The notes under the pieces: generated by a model
Told to the model about the DNA's origin: nothing
The model's input: only the letters and a program-made list of their open reading frames with translations
Databases searched by the model: none
Shown here: positions 31,318-44,700 of the stretch, in pieces
Position numbering within the stretch: position 1 is the stretch's first letter
Layout: each line of letters starts with the position of its first letter
Source of the DNA: Pterobdella sp. o SKG-2022
Lineage: Eukaryota; Annelida; Clitellata; Hirudinida; Piscicolidae
NCBI GenBank assembly: GCA_964035795.1
Contig: OZ038327.1
Coordinates: forward strand, 1,407,847-1,471,846
Reading direction: 5' to 3'
Length of the DNA stretch: 64,000 nt
Position numbers and translations under genes: made by a program

Positions 31318-31400
31318 AAGTGAGTCGACCCTTAGGCCACCCCTAACTGGGGTTTCAGTTGCGCAATTGATTGGTTTCACAGGGCGCTACTCTATGTGGA
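31318..31400 (+). repeat. Short dispersed repeat, copy 2
   Basis: Begins AAGTGAGTCGACCCTTAGGC and holds CACCCCTAACTGGGGTTTCA, AGTTGCGCAATTGATTGG and GGGCGCTACTCTATGTGG. It is about 97% identical to the copy at 47861. Confidence 0.9.
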
Positions 31401-31909
31401 AAGAAACAATGAAAAATATAACAAAATACTAAAACGGTTCTGGAAAATTTGAGATACTTTAAAACAAGAAATAGACGCATAAAAATAAACCTAAATCAAA
31501 TATAAGATTATGAATAGAATTTAGCCTAACGGAAATAGATGGAAGATCATGTAGAGCAATAAAAACATGAAGCCACCTCAGTATAGGAGAGGTTAAACCG
31601 GATTTAAAAGTTTGTATCTATCTATCTATCTATCTGTCTGTCTATAGTTTAGCCCAATTGCTATGGGAACTTAATAAAGGTAAAAAACGATGATGATGAC
31701 GTAAGAATATGGAAGGAATTTGAAACATTTGAATGGATCAATAAAATATATAAATAATAATCTTCTTCTTCATCCTCCTCTTCTTCCATTTTTAATCATC
31801 TCTTTCTTCTTCCTAAGTATGTTTTTTCATTTATCATCATTTTTATCTTCTTTCTTATTACGTATTCTCCCAACTTCTTTTTCTCATTACATATTTATCC
31901 TCCTCTTCC

Positions 31910-33680
31910 TCATTTTTTATCCATCTTACTCCTGTTCTCTTTTCTGACGTTGTACCTTTTGCTTCCTTCCTCAAACCTCTTTTTTTCCTCCTCTGTGCTT
32001 ATCTGTTCAATAATAATAATAATAATCATAATCATAATAATAACAAAAACAATAACAATTACCAAAAGTTGCGGGATACTCTTGGTCTTGCCGTTGTTGC
32101 CCATGGAAACGTATGTAAAAAAGGCGTCTGCTGCTTTGAAGGGCAGTCTGCTGATGTTATTATTTCTTTATCATCATTTTCCTTATTATTTTATTTATAT
32201 TATTTTCGTTGTTATCATTATTATTTTCGGTTTATGTTATTCAGCAATCTAATTAGATATTTGCCTACCTCCAACCATGTTCTATCTCCTTATCTACCTA
32301 CCTGCTGTTATTGAAAGGGTCTTCCACATAAACTTCCACCTCCACCTCCATTGATTTGTTGCTTGTGTAGATGCATTTGCCATGGATGGTTAAGAGCTGG
32401 CCTGGAGTCGATTATTATTATTATTATATTGTTTGAGCTATTATTATTTTCTTTCATCATCATCACCACTATTCCAACAACCACCTATTTCCACTCTCAA
32501 CATTATCGTTCCTCACACCTCTCCTCCCCCAATCCTTAACTCTAACTCCCTTTCGCCACTAGAACCCCCACCCTTAGTCCTTCACCACACTCCATCATCA
32601 TCATCATCATTACCCTTCTCTCCACCCACCAATCCTGATCTTATCATAGAAGTTAGTGGCATCCATGCAAGCAGTTACAACGTTAGTATTACAGTGTTTA
32701 GCTGCCACTATGCCAGCACATTCGTCCATTAGTTTTAAAAGAACTCCACCTGGGAATAGTGGAATTGGTGGGTAGTGGTGAAATGGGATGTGTTATGGTG
32801 GGGCAAGACACGTGGGTAGTTGAAAAAAATGGTAATGAGTGGGACGGGTAAGAATAGTAGATGACTTATGGTTAGAATGGTGAAAAAAATTAACATCTCA
32901 AATTTTTCATTTAACTACTCTCATATAATAACATAACCCCTCTTTCAACCCTCAGCTCAACTCTTTCATGGAAAGATATATAATATTAAAATGATGATAT
33001 AGTATCAATGAACACATAACTCCCTCCCTTCCTCCTTCCTTCCCTACCTTTACACAGTTTGCCGCCAAAGACCACATCATTTGAGCCCACCATCATAGAT
33101 AGGCATGTTTCAGAGAAGGATGGAGAGTGTTTAGGAGAGTCTTTATGAGAAGGGTGGGATGTTGGGGTAGAAGGTGGGTGGTGGTGGTAGGATAGTGGAT
33201 GTGTGTAATAGATAGATGTGTAATGGTGGAATGAAAAAAATGGCTGAAGATGTACGTGATTAATCAGTATGGTTATTCTAATTCTCATCATCAACATCAT
33301 CGTCGTCACCATCCATGTCATAATTCCCACCATTTATACCACCACCACCCTCATCCTCATCACCACCACCCCACCCACTTTTCTCCACAAAACAAAAGCA
33401 TTTAGGGTCGGTAGCAGACGCTAAAGTCATAATGGGAGAAGATCGGCTAGGCTTGAGGAGGTTGGTGTTGGGAGTAACGGGGTTTCCCTTGATGAATGGG
33501 TTGTACCTGAAGATTGGAAAGAGTAGGAAGGGGTTTAGAAGGAGTGGGGGGGGGGTGTTTTGGGAAGAATGGTTTAAATGATCATGAAGGTGAAACTAAA
33601 CTACCATGTGTTTTATTCAAAAATGTTACACTAACATACACGTACACACAAAACCAAAAAAATACCACACAGACAAAAAC

Positions 33681-33739
<59 letters not shown>

Positions 33740-34899
33740 CGATTCAGACTCGCCCCTCAGAAAAGTGCTACTTAATTGGGGTACTTCAGTCAGTTGCTCC
33801 TTATCATCATATGCTACATACCAAAGGTGTGCTCGGTTGGTGGTGCGTTTGATGGCTGTTGGTGGAATGAGTTGGTGATGGCTGAAGAGTTTTGGTGGTC
33901 TTGGTTGGTAAAAAAGGTGGTATAGTTGATGGGTTGGATGGTTGAATTTGGGATAAAGTGTTATGAGGTGAAATATGTAGTGGTTATTAAGCTATGATGT
34001 ATTTTTGATAAGACAAGATTAGAGCAGTTTGTGTGAAATTAAAAAATAGACTTAAATTTGAAATTGACCAAAAATTTCTTCTGAAAACAACATAAATATC
34101 CAACCACCAAAATCCTTAATCCACCAAACTCTCCAATAATGTCACCCAAAACCAATCTCTTCTTCTTACTTTCCCCCAAAATAACCATGCCCAAAAATCA
34201 CCAACCCTTGATGATGTCCTCAGCAACCACAATAACTTCCACGAGAATGGAGTTGGTGGAAGTGAAGATTATCTCGGCTGTCAACTCCACCACTTCCCCA
34301 ATCTTCATCGGCTGCATAAAATCAACATTCTCTATCCTCACCAAACTTGTGTATACTTTTGGGGACCCCTATAATGGTGACGATGATTTTTGGAGGAGAG
34401 AGAAAGGGGTGGGGGTTGAAAGTAAGTCAACATACTAAAATTTCATGAAATATTCCATAAAACTAACTTTCTTGGCAGCATAGTTGCAGAATTTGCTGGA
34501 AAGAATAATTCCAGCTTCTTCTAGAAGTTTTAGTGTGGTTCCTCCATGAACATTTCCATACACATTGGCATCATTTGGTACTGTTAGTCTGATGGGTGTG
34601 AAGTTATGGGGTGGGTGAAATAAGTTGGTAAAGTGAGATGTGGTGAATGGTGAGATGGGTGTAATGTGGCAAAAGCAAAGGTGGATTGGGTGGAGTAAAA
34701 TGTAGTGAAAAATGGAATGAGTAAATCAATAATTTAGTTATAACGATTAAGTGAGTTATGTGGTCAAGTATAAATCAACTTAAATTGAAATTAATTATAT
34801 CAAACACTTTTAATAAGATCATTTAGTTATCAACCTGGAAACAGTAACCCCTTTGATGAGATTTTGTAGTGGAATATCTAGACTTGTTTGTTTTTCCAT
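31910..34899 (-). CDS. ACOT7: Cytosolic/mitochondrial acyl-CoA thioesterase 7 (double hotdog)
   Basis: Ten minus-strand exons: 34835-34899, 34464-34588, 34206-34355, 33738-33855, 33379-33506, 33048-33140, 32630-32749, 32302-32401, 32063-32147 and 31910-32002. They sum to 1077 nt, 358 aa. Hotdog domain 1 has RLTVPNDANVYGNVHGGTTL, LEEAG and FMQPMKIGEVVELTAEI, then NRAHLWYVAYDD. Hotdog domain 2 has MMVGSNDVVFGG, GGVLLKLMDECAG, VVTACMDATNFYDKIR, YTSNKSMEVEVEV and AFFTYVSM, and the C-terminus EEEKKRFEEGSKRY is diagnostic for ACOT7. ACOT7 hydrolyses long-chain acyl-CoA to free fatty acid and CoA. The ND and E residues expected for catalysis in the two halves appear present. Length matches vertebrate ACOT7 (about 340-380 aa). 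The start sits directly after the first splice phase and no presequence is evident. Confidence 0.92.
33679..33737. repeat. (CA)n microsatellite at an ACOT7 splice donor
   Basis: Read in the gene's sense, the exon ends ...GAATCGAG and the intron starts directly with (GT)n, about 28 units, so the first dinucleotide of the repeat is the donor GT. Confidence 0.9.
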
Positions 34900-35322
34900 G
34901 TTACAGTTGGATTTTGCATCATAGAACATTGATTAAAAAAAGACTAGCCCGTTATCCGGAATTTTGGGAAGTATATAAATAGAACTAGAGAAAGTTCGGA
35001 ATAAGTTTTTAATTAATGATGTAATTTGAGATTCTAAGTGGTTTTAATATCGACTCGTGTGTCCTATTTCTTATGCAATATCTCTAACCTAATGTGGTGT
35101 CATATAATGCCTGTCACTACTTCGTTTCAATTGGTTCAGATATATTATAATAATTTTGAAAGAAATTTTTCAAAATATAATTCTAGTTGAAATAAATGTT
35201 CAATTTTTATAAAAATTATCTAGAAAATATTCTTCAAATATAAATAATATGAAAATATTCAACAAATTATAAAAGTTAACTTGAATATTTAAAAATGCAT
35301 GCTTAACTTTCAGTTTTAAATC
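34900..35322. promoter_or_regulatory. Divergent upstream region of ACOT7 (-) and CDC123 (+)
   Basis: 424 bp lies between the two ATGs, AT-rich with a GC-richer centre at 34945-35120. No TATA box is distinguishable. Confidence 0.4.
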
Positions 35323-36678
35323 ATGAGTTACTCAAACGTTATAGACTGTGCCATCAGAAACTGGTATCCAAAATTCAAAAAAATTACCTTCGAATCACTT
35401 TTCATAGATATCGACACAGATTTCCTAACCTACTTGAACGAAGACGGTATCCACATCCCGGAAAAAAACGAAAAACCTCAAAAACTTTTGAAATTCATTG
35501 ATAAAGTTGAAAAAGCGATAGAAAAATTAGGCGGGGAAGTGATTCCAAAATTTACATGGAGCGTTCCCAGAGATGCCGCTTGGATGAAGACGGGACAGAC
35601 GACAAAATGCACAGATGCCACTGACGTCCTAGTTTTATTGAAAAGTTCAAATCAGATTACTCACGATCTCGATCATGCTTTTGATGAGTGTAATGAAGAA
35701 GATTTTCATGAGAATAATGATCATATGAAAGAAAATAATTTTTCACATAATCAACCAGAAAAAGCCAAAAAGCATAATTATACTAATAAAAAAAATTCTG
35801 ACCACAATCCCAAAATCTCAATAAAACCCAAAACTTTCACCGACCACAGCCTCTGTCTAAGAAGATGGCATGAGTTGAACCCAGGTCAAGAATTTCGGTG
35901 CTTCATAAAATCCAACAAACTCATAGCAATCTCTCAGCGCCACACCAACTTCTACCACTCTTGGTTGGAAGCAAAACTCAACTCATACAGAGACTCGATT
36001 GAGAAGTTTTTTACCACCAAAATCATGGGTAATTTCAGTTGTAGCAACCACATCATGGACATATACATAAAAGATAATGGGGGCATATTATTGGTGGATT
36101 TCAATGTGTACAACCCATCCACCCACCCGCTGTTGTTTACCTATGAAGAGCTGGAAGAAATCCATAAAACCATAACTGTTGGAATGGATATCAACACATC
36201 TGACATTCAAAAAGAATCTCATCCACCGATTTATAAAACCATCTCAAATAATCTTCCACCTGTTTATAACACAAAAAACAATAGACCAACCAATAATATC
36301 TATCTACCTAGTGGTAATGTTTCCACATTAAAGACTGGTGCTCTACCTAATAATAGTATCACTTCACCTTTTCAGAACATTATAGATAAAAATCTATCAT
36401 TAAATAACATAGACCCAACAACCAATAATATTGAAGCTACTAACACAGTTCCAACATCCAATAGTAACTCCACAATCCCATTTCGAATCATCCAATCAGA
36501 ATCCACCATTCAATCTAATATATATGGTTGGGATGCATATCCCGAAGACCTGCTTCACATCACCAAAGGATTGGATATGGATAAGTTCAATGATTTGGTC
36601 AAGATGGATATCCAAAAGTTTGATGAGGATGAAGAAGATGATGATGGTTATGATGATGATGATAGATATGAAGATTGA
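35323..36678 (+). CDS. CDC123: Cell division cycle protein 123 homologue, intronless
   Basis: A single 451-aa open frame. The N-terminus (DCAIRNWYPKFKKITFES), FPKLxWSxPRDAxW (here IPKFTWSVPRDAAWMK), LVLLKSSNQITHD, LRRWHELNPGQEFRCFIKSN, LIAISQRHTN, LVDFNVYNPSTHPLLFTYEE and a C-terminal acidic tail follow the CDC123/D123 family in order. CDC123 has an ATP-grasp fold and is an assembly chaperone for translation initiation factor eIF2 (binding eIF2gamma). Family length is about 335 aa. The extra length is two Asn/Lys/Ser/Thr-rich low-complexity inserts (about residues 120-165 and 295-395), so function may be retained. It has no introns, unlike every complete neighbour. AATAAA lies just after the stop (36692). 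Confidence 0.93.
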   Translation: MSYSNVIDCAIRNWYPKFKKITFESLFIDIDTDFLTYLNEDGIHIPEKNEKPQKLLKFIDKVEKAIEKLGGEVIPKFTWSVPRDAAWMKTGQTTKCTDATDVLVLLKSSNQITHDLDHAFDECNEEDFHENNDHMKENNFSHNQPEKAKKHNYTNKKNSDHNPKISIKPKTFTDHSLCLRRWHELNPGQEFRCFIKSNKLIAISQRHTNFYHSWLEAKLNSYRDSIEKFFTTKIMGNFSCSNHIMDIYIKDNGGILLVDFNVYNPSTHPLLFTYEELEEIHKTITVGMDINTSDIQKESHPPIYKTISNNLPPVYNTKNNRPTNNIYLPSGNVSTLKTGALPNNSITSPFQNIIDKNLSLNNIDPTTNNIEATNTVPTSNSNSTIPFRIIQSESTIQSNIYGWDAYPEDLLHITKGLDMDKFNDLVKMDIQKFDEDEEDDDGYDDDDRYED

Positions 36679-36691
36679 ATAGTTTTGTTAT

Positions 36692-36697
36692 AATAAA
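36692..36697 (+). terminator. Poly(A) signal, CDC123
   Basis: AATAAA 14 nt past the stop codon, with further AATAAA-like hexamers to 36715. Confidence 0.5.
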
Positions 36698-37018
36698 ATG
36701 ACAGAAATAAAAGAATAATAAATCACAATAATAACAATAAAAAAATATTGTTAATGATAAATTATTTCATAATAATAATGAAATTGCTCAAATATTAAAG
36801 AAATAATAAATGAATTTCTTCAATAAAAAAAAATTTGTTTAAATAATAAAATCGTACCACAGAATCATTTATTGATTAAATTTGCCACCAAAAACGCCAA
36901 ATAGAAGTGAATTATGTAGCGTTCAATTCTAAATTATAGTTTAAAATATGTTTCACTTTTAATAAGACTAAATTGCCCAATCTTTAATCTAAAACTACTA
37001 AGCAAGACAACAAAAATT

Positions 37019-40000
37019 CTAAAACTTATGAATAAAATCGTTTAAAACTTGGGCGCTATATGAGTTATTATCTTTTTTACTTTTAAACTCTTTCCGGTTT
37101 ACTAGCAGACGCTTAAGTTGTTGTTTACTTACACCAAGATGAATGCCTCGGATGTATTTCCGGTTGAAGCTGCCATCCCTCTGAAGGTTGAATTCCATAT
37201 TTGGTAATGAAGAACGTTTAATAATATTAGATGATATAATATAAAAGTTAAATTTAATATGAATAATAATAATTAGTAAAAATTTTAATAGAAAAGAAAA
37301 AACTAATTATTAATAATAATATAAACAAAACCACTCGCTTTAAAAGTCTCAAAGACCGACATAGCTTCATCACAATCATCACCACCATTATTATTTTTAT
37401 TATTATTACTATTATCAAAACCACCAAAGCACAATTTCAGATCCTGCACCCCACACCCCTCGACAAAATGTCGCTGTAGTTTGGTGTAGTTGTTCAGTAG
37501 GAAGGTTGAGGCATTGTGGAGGTGTGCTATTCAGGGGGAAAAAAAGAGAAGGGTGGGTTAATAATAATAGAAACAATAATAATAATAATAGAAACAATAA
37601 TAAAAATAATAGAAACAATAATAATAATCATAGAAATAATAATTATCATTCCAACCAAATAAAAAACAATCCTTCTAATTAATTTATTTTAAATAATAAC
37701 AATAATAATATGACAATGAATAAAACCAGAAATGTTCATAACAAAAATATAAATAACAATAATAAAAAAATTAAAAACTAATAATAACCTTTATCAACAT
37801 CCGGAAAAAGATCTTCATCCGTAAACAGTATACTATCCCTAAACTCGTCTGCGTAACTATTATTTTTATTATTCTTGTTGTATTGCTGGTAGTTGTATTG
37901 GGGATCTAAAAGGTTGAAAAGTTCGCCTGTGTTTCCGCTTCCGGTTGATTTTTCTTCTTTTTGATCTTTGGTGTTTTCATTCTCTTTCCTTTTAAATGAA
38001 GTTGAAAAGTGATAATGATAAAGCAGCAAAATTTATTGAAATAATAGTGAAAATGGTGATAGAAAAAATTTTTAAAATAATAGAAATAAAAATGCGAATA
38101 ATAAGACCAATAATAGTACCAAGCTTACTTTGCAAACGAATGCTCAAAGCTCTTCAATAGTTTCTTGTCTTGTTGCCCTGTTGCTTCTAAATAACAACAA
38201 CAATAATGCGAATGAATACAGAAAAATGAAAAAAAATATAATATAAAGGATATTAAATAGAAATCATCAATTAAATAATAATAAATAAACCTACTGAATC
38301 TATTTTTAATGAGAGTTGTCGTCGTATTGATGTAATTGGCACACAAATTTTCTACGATGACGTCATCGGAAATAAAGCCGTGTGATTGGCCAGTTTTATG
38401 GTTTTTATTATTCTTATTACTATTGTTATTTTTGTTGTTGTTTTTGGCGTATAAATAGAGATCTGTGGAAAATTTGTGGAGAGAGAGGATGAGAAGCTGA
38501 ATGGAATTGTTATTATTGTATTTATTTTTATTATGATTTTTATTGCTTACGAAAATCGAAAGTGAAGAACAAAAATTGAAAGAATAACAAACTTTGAAAA
38601 GCATAAATACAAAAATCTCTCTCTCCTTTTCCTGTTCCGGTTCACTATCTTTGGCACTACCAGATTTAGTTTCACTTTCATTTGTTTCTTTTTTGATGTT
38701 TTTATTTCCATTATTTTTATTCATAATTTTCACTCCATCATCGGGATTCACTTTTAAATTAACATCTTCACTTTTAGTTTGTGCTTTCACAACTTCATCA
38801 CTTTTATTTTTGTTATCATTTTCGCTTTTAGCACAAACATTCTTATCATCTTCTTCACTTTTACACACCGACATTTTACTTTTATCACTTTTACTCTCCA
38901 TTTCATTATCGACCCTAAAACATAAATCCAATAGCGGATATGGTAGTTGGGCGATAAAATCTTTAAACTTTTTCACAAAGTTTTGCAACAACTCCCATTC
39001 ATTTGGGCAGTCTGCAATGATGATGGGGGTTATCATTTTTATCATAATAATTATTATTTTGGTTATGATTGTTATTATTTTTTAGTATGGTTTATTATTA
39101 TATATTGAAATTCTTTTTTTCATTACAACCGAACCTCTATCCTACCACTAGCCCCACCCTCCTCCTTTTCCCAAAACTCTACCTATTTCTTCCCCCATCA
39201 CCATTATTCCTTAATCCCACTATCAACCCATTCTCACCACACCAACCTCCATCACACCTCCTTTCTTTCCACCATCACTTCCACCCGAACCCACTTCCCA
39301 TCACCACCCATTCCCTCTGCTCTCTTCCCCCCACAAACCTCCATCGACCACATACTCTTTAGAAGGCCTACACCCACATAGCAGACGATTTTCAGAAAAG
39401 AAATAAAATGGCGGATGGGGTGATGGTCTTGGCGGTTTTTTGGGGTTTTGTTCCGTTATTTTTTTCATTAATGGCGCCGAAACTACCCCTAAAAAATTTA
39501 CCGCGTTTTTGTCATTTTTCTGTTCTGTTTGTGCGTTTCTTTCTGTATCAGTCTTATTTTTCTGTTCTTCTGTGTTTTTCTCTATCCCCTCTTCAATGTG
39601 TATTCTCTCATCCCTCTCTCCATCCAGGTCTCTTTTCTCCGTCAATAGGGACTCTTTGGGGGGTGGGGGAAGGGGTGGTTTGGTGTTGGGTTTTCTTGAG
39701 AGTTTGGGGGAAGATAGTAACGCTTTTAGAGATGGTAGTAGTGATGATGTTTTGTTATGATTGTTATTATTATCGTTATTATTATTATTATTGTTATTAT
39801 TATTCTCATTTTTGTTATTATTATCAATGGTTTCAAGTGGGAACGGAGGAGGAGGAGCGGGTCTTTTCTTTGATGACGACGACGAAGATGGTGGTAGTGA
39901 TGATAATGCTGTGTCCAATAATGGCGATGATAATGATGTTGTTGGTATTGATAATGATCCCAAAAGATCTTGATCTTCAAAAAGAACTTGGAAGAAGACA

Positions 40001-41717
40001 CTGAATATTATGAAAAAAAAAATAGTAATAATAATAATGAAAAAAAAATAATAATGAAAATAAAAAAAAAATAATAATGAAAAAAAAACAAATAATAATA
40101 ATAACAACAAAAAAAAGTTACTGGTAAACTTGGTCTGCCAAGAGGGTGGTTAAGAAAGAAGTCTGAAAAAAATTTTTTTTATTATTGTTTTTATTGCGGT
40201 TTTTTTTTAGATAATTTGAATAAAAATAAAGAAAATAATGTAAATAGAAACAATTTCATTATTTTTATTATTACAGTTAGATTTGATAATCATAATAATG
40301 ATTTTATTATCATCTTTATTGTTATTATTATCCCCACTTGCCCCTACATACCACGTCACCATTGGAATTCATATACGGAAGCAGTAAAGAGGGGAGCAAG
40401 TGTGGTTTGAAGATCATTATCAGGATTAAAAATGTGTGTGTCAACTTGCTTGTTTGTGTGTCTGTGATTATTATTTTATTGAAATAAAAGACAATTTTTT
40501 GTTGACAAATAATATCATTTTAAAAGTTTTTTTTTCGATGTTGAGAACAATTTTACCGACGTTATTGGAATTCCTCACGGTCAAAAATCGAAAAAAAATT
40601 ATGAGAATTAAAACAACAACAATAATAAAAATAAAAATCTTCCACCTGATTGGTTGGAATCTAGAGCGTTCTTCACCAGGTCGCATATCAGAGAAGATTT
40701 CCCGCTGAAAAGAATCTTGAAAAAAAAAATAATAAAAATATAAATAAAAACAAAACTAAAAACAACAATGATGATGATGATAATAATAATAACCTGAACA
40801 GTGAGGGGTAGCGACGTAGGATTGATCTTCAACAGACACAACAACACAGACCTAACACTGGTCATGCCCAATGACTCACAACTTTTATTATTATTATTAT
40901 TATCATTAGTAGTATTATTAATTTTATTATTTTTACTTGTTATTGGCTTCCTTTATCTTCCACTCTCCCACCATCACCCCTAACCATTGGCTGTTTGAAC
41001 CGGCTAGTCTGCTCTGCATGCTAATAATAATGATAATAATAATAATAATAAAATAATAATAACTGAATAATAATAATAACCATTCTAGAATATCATCATC
41101 ATCACCACCCAAAACAACGAGAAGAATTAAAAGCATGTTGTTGTGATTGTTGATGCTTCTAAGGTCAACATTGTTGCCAATATCGCTCAATAAAAGATCC
41201 TGAAAAGTGCGGCAACTTCCAGTGAATGTTATAGCACTTTCTTTCAAAACGCTCCAAATATTATCTATGTAGTATTTGGGATCTTTGGATATGTTTGAAA
41301 ACCGGAAACAGAAAGATTCTAAATGTTTGGATAAGAGAGGTAAAATTATTTTGTTTTTTTCTTGGATAAAATATTTATGTAATACCCTCCTTAGTTCTTT
41401 GTTTTCTCGGCGCCATTTCTCTACGTCATTTCTTAAAATCAATTTTTCTTTTTTTTTCCGGTTATCATTATTATCATCACAAGTAGTATTACTCCGATCA
41501 TTTATTTTATTGATTTTATTATCACTGCTATTATTATTATTATTATTAATATTACCATCATTCTTTTTACCACCGCCACTTTTACCGTCATCATTATCAT
41601 CCCCACCATCATCTTCTTCATCCTCTTCCACCCACACATCCCTACAAAACCTCATAAACATCACATCCCTTAACCACGTTTCCATCGTCTTCAGTTTATC
41701 TAGAGTGTTACTGTGGG

Positions 41718-41753
<36 letters not shown>

Positions 41754-44700
41754 GTAGTAGTAGTAATAGTAGTATATTATTATCATTAACATTATTACCA
41801 ACCAATCGATGAATTGACACAAACTCTCCTTTTTATCAACCCCATAGTTCAGATAATTTAGACCTGATAACACTATCGCTATCTGTTCTATGGTCGTGGC
41901 GTTGTCTTTGCTCTGAAAGAAGAGTAGTAGTTCTAGTAGTAGTATTATATAAAACTACTACTGCTACTACTACTAGCAATAATAATAATAATAATAATAA
42001 CAATAAAAATAACAATGGTAATCTCACTATAGCATGTATATCCTCCAGGTACTTCTGAACGACCACATCGATGGTCTGTCGGTGATTTTCTATGGCTATT
42101 ATCATATTATTATTATTATTATTATTAATGTTTTGGGCTGTAGTCATGGTGTTAATGACGTCAATGATAGTTTGTGTTTGGTGGAAGACTCTTAGCAGAT
42201 CATAAGCTACCTGGAACAACAACAATAATGATAATAATAATATTAATAATAAAAATATTAGCAATAATAATAATAATAATATGCTTTTCATTACTGATAT
42301 AGGGTGATAAAGTGAAAACAGACTGATAAACGAACAGAATACCTTTTGTGTCATCTTCTTCCGGTTATAACGACTATCATTACTATCACCACTCTCATAA
42401 TCGCTACTATTATCATGACCTCTACGACCAGTCTTACCACCATCATCATCATCATCAATATCATCAGAAGGCCAGACTATGAAGAAAGCCTGGTTAAGTG
42501 TCATCATCATCACCTCTTCATTCTGATTGGTTGACTGGATCAGAAGTGAGGCCATAGTATCATTATCATCAGCACTTGCGTTTTGGCGCCATTTATTGAC
42601 TGGAGTTTAATAAAAATAATAAAATTAATATTATTATTAGTGGTATATTATTAGTAGATGTATTTGAATATCGGAAAAACTTGGTTTCAGTTAGCTTACT
42701 ATTTTTATTTTTTGAAAACTATTTGGAAATTTATTACAGAATTAATCTATAAATAAAACAAAAATTAACCTATATTGACGTCATGAGAAGTGGCTATTTT
42801 TAGGACATGGCCTAATTTTTGGCCAATGAATTCATTCTCAAGTGCAGATATGCGTTTGTCAAAATTTTTCAAGTTATCTAATATAAGGGAAAATAGGTCA
42901 GTACTGATTTTATTTGTAGTTGGTTTGTTGTCTTTCCGGTTTTTGTTTATGAAACTGAAAATTCCTTCTTTCTTATCTTTGGTATCGATGTTACTTTTTT
43001 GAATTACTTTTAACATATAATTTAACGCTTGGAAAATTTGATTGTAATAGACGCTTTGAATAAATTCACTGATAGCTCCTTCCTCTTCCTCTTCCCAGGC
43101 CATTTTGAACGATTTAATATCTTCGGTAATCATATTGATTATTTTATCAAAAAACTCATTTATTACTCTATCAAAAACACACACATCACTTTTTTCAACC
43201 AAGTTAACTTCACTTTTAACCAAGTTAACCTTCTCTTTCCGGTATAGTTCAAGCGCTTTATTTTTAGATACCAATGTTTCCAACACGTGCAAACACTGGC
43301 ATTTTCTTCTCAATGATACTTCCCTCACACACGCCATAAGACCGTCAATAGGATTAGCCGTCATTTGTAAATTTTTCCCGCCATTTTTTTCACTTTTCTC
43401 TCCAAATGGATTTAATAAAATATTGATAAAATACTTTGTGATAATATCCAATATTTCGGTTTTTTGTTGTTCGCCATCTTGTTTTTTACCACCGGGTAAC
43501 TTATCATTTTTTTTATCTTTTTTCTCGCTATTAGCACCAAAATCATTATCACTATCTTTGCTAACAGCTGGACCAATAATATTTCCAGTAGCAACTGTAA
43601 CAGTCTCAACATTAGCTGTTCTAGAGCTATCAATAGAGCCAGCTGCTCTATATATAGTATCATCAGAGATGAATCTATCAATAGTATCAGCAAATACATC
43701 TGCTTGCTTATCATCACAGCTGTTTCCTAGCAACGAATTCAAACCTTCGTTGCTTTCAATCAACAACAGCATTTCCACCAGTTTTTCTACTTCCGCTTCG
43801 TTTCCTAACCTTTCCAGCTTAACAAATAAAGAGGACAATATTAATAAATACATTGGGAATGATATAATATTATATTAATAATAATAGTAATAATAATAAT
43901 AATGAAAATGATAGCAACAATAAGAATAATGAGAATAATAATAACGATAATAACCAAAGCTTGATTAAAAGCAGCAGAGGCGCTCTGGTCGTCAACATTA
44001 CACACTGATAAATGCAAGATTCCTGAGTCTACCTGAGAATAATAAAAATAAGAATAACATTAATAATAATAATAATAGAAATAATAATGATGATAACAAA
44101 AATAATAATAATAATAATGAAAACAATAATGATAATTATAATACATTTTAACTGAAATTGTTATTCACCTCAACAAAAAAATGCAAAAATTAATTACATA
44201 GATTATTTTTCCAATAACAAAAATAACAATAACGAAACTTATAATAATAATAATGATAAAAATAATAATATGAAGGAAAAAGATAATATTCATTATTTAG
44301 ATGAGCATCATCATCATCACCAGCTGTTCTACAGACTCCACAGTGGAACCACCAGCATCAGCACCAATGAAGGATGATGATAGGCTTTTAATATCATGCC
44401 ATTCTTGTTCTATGCTGTATGGGGGAAAGGGGGATAGAGAGGGAAGTTAGAGGTAAGATGAAAAGGGAAATGGAGTAGAAAAAAAGGTGGGATGGTGAGA
44501 GAGGTGGGGTGGAAAGGGAGATGGGGTGGGAAAGAAGGTTGAGGCTTGAAATGAAAAGGATGGAAGGTGTGAGGATGAGAGGATGGAAGGTGTGAAGATG
44601 AGAGGATGGAAATGGAGGTTGGATGAGATGAAAAGGATGGAGGGTATGGGAATGATAGGATGAGTGATATGAGATAGGGAAAATGGAGGGATGGAAAAGG

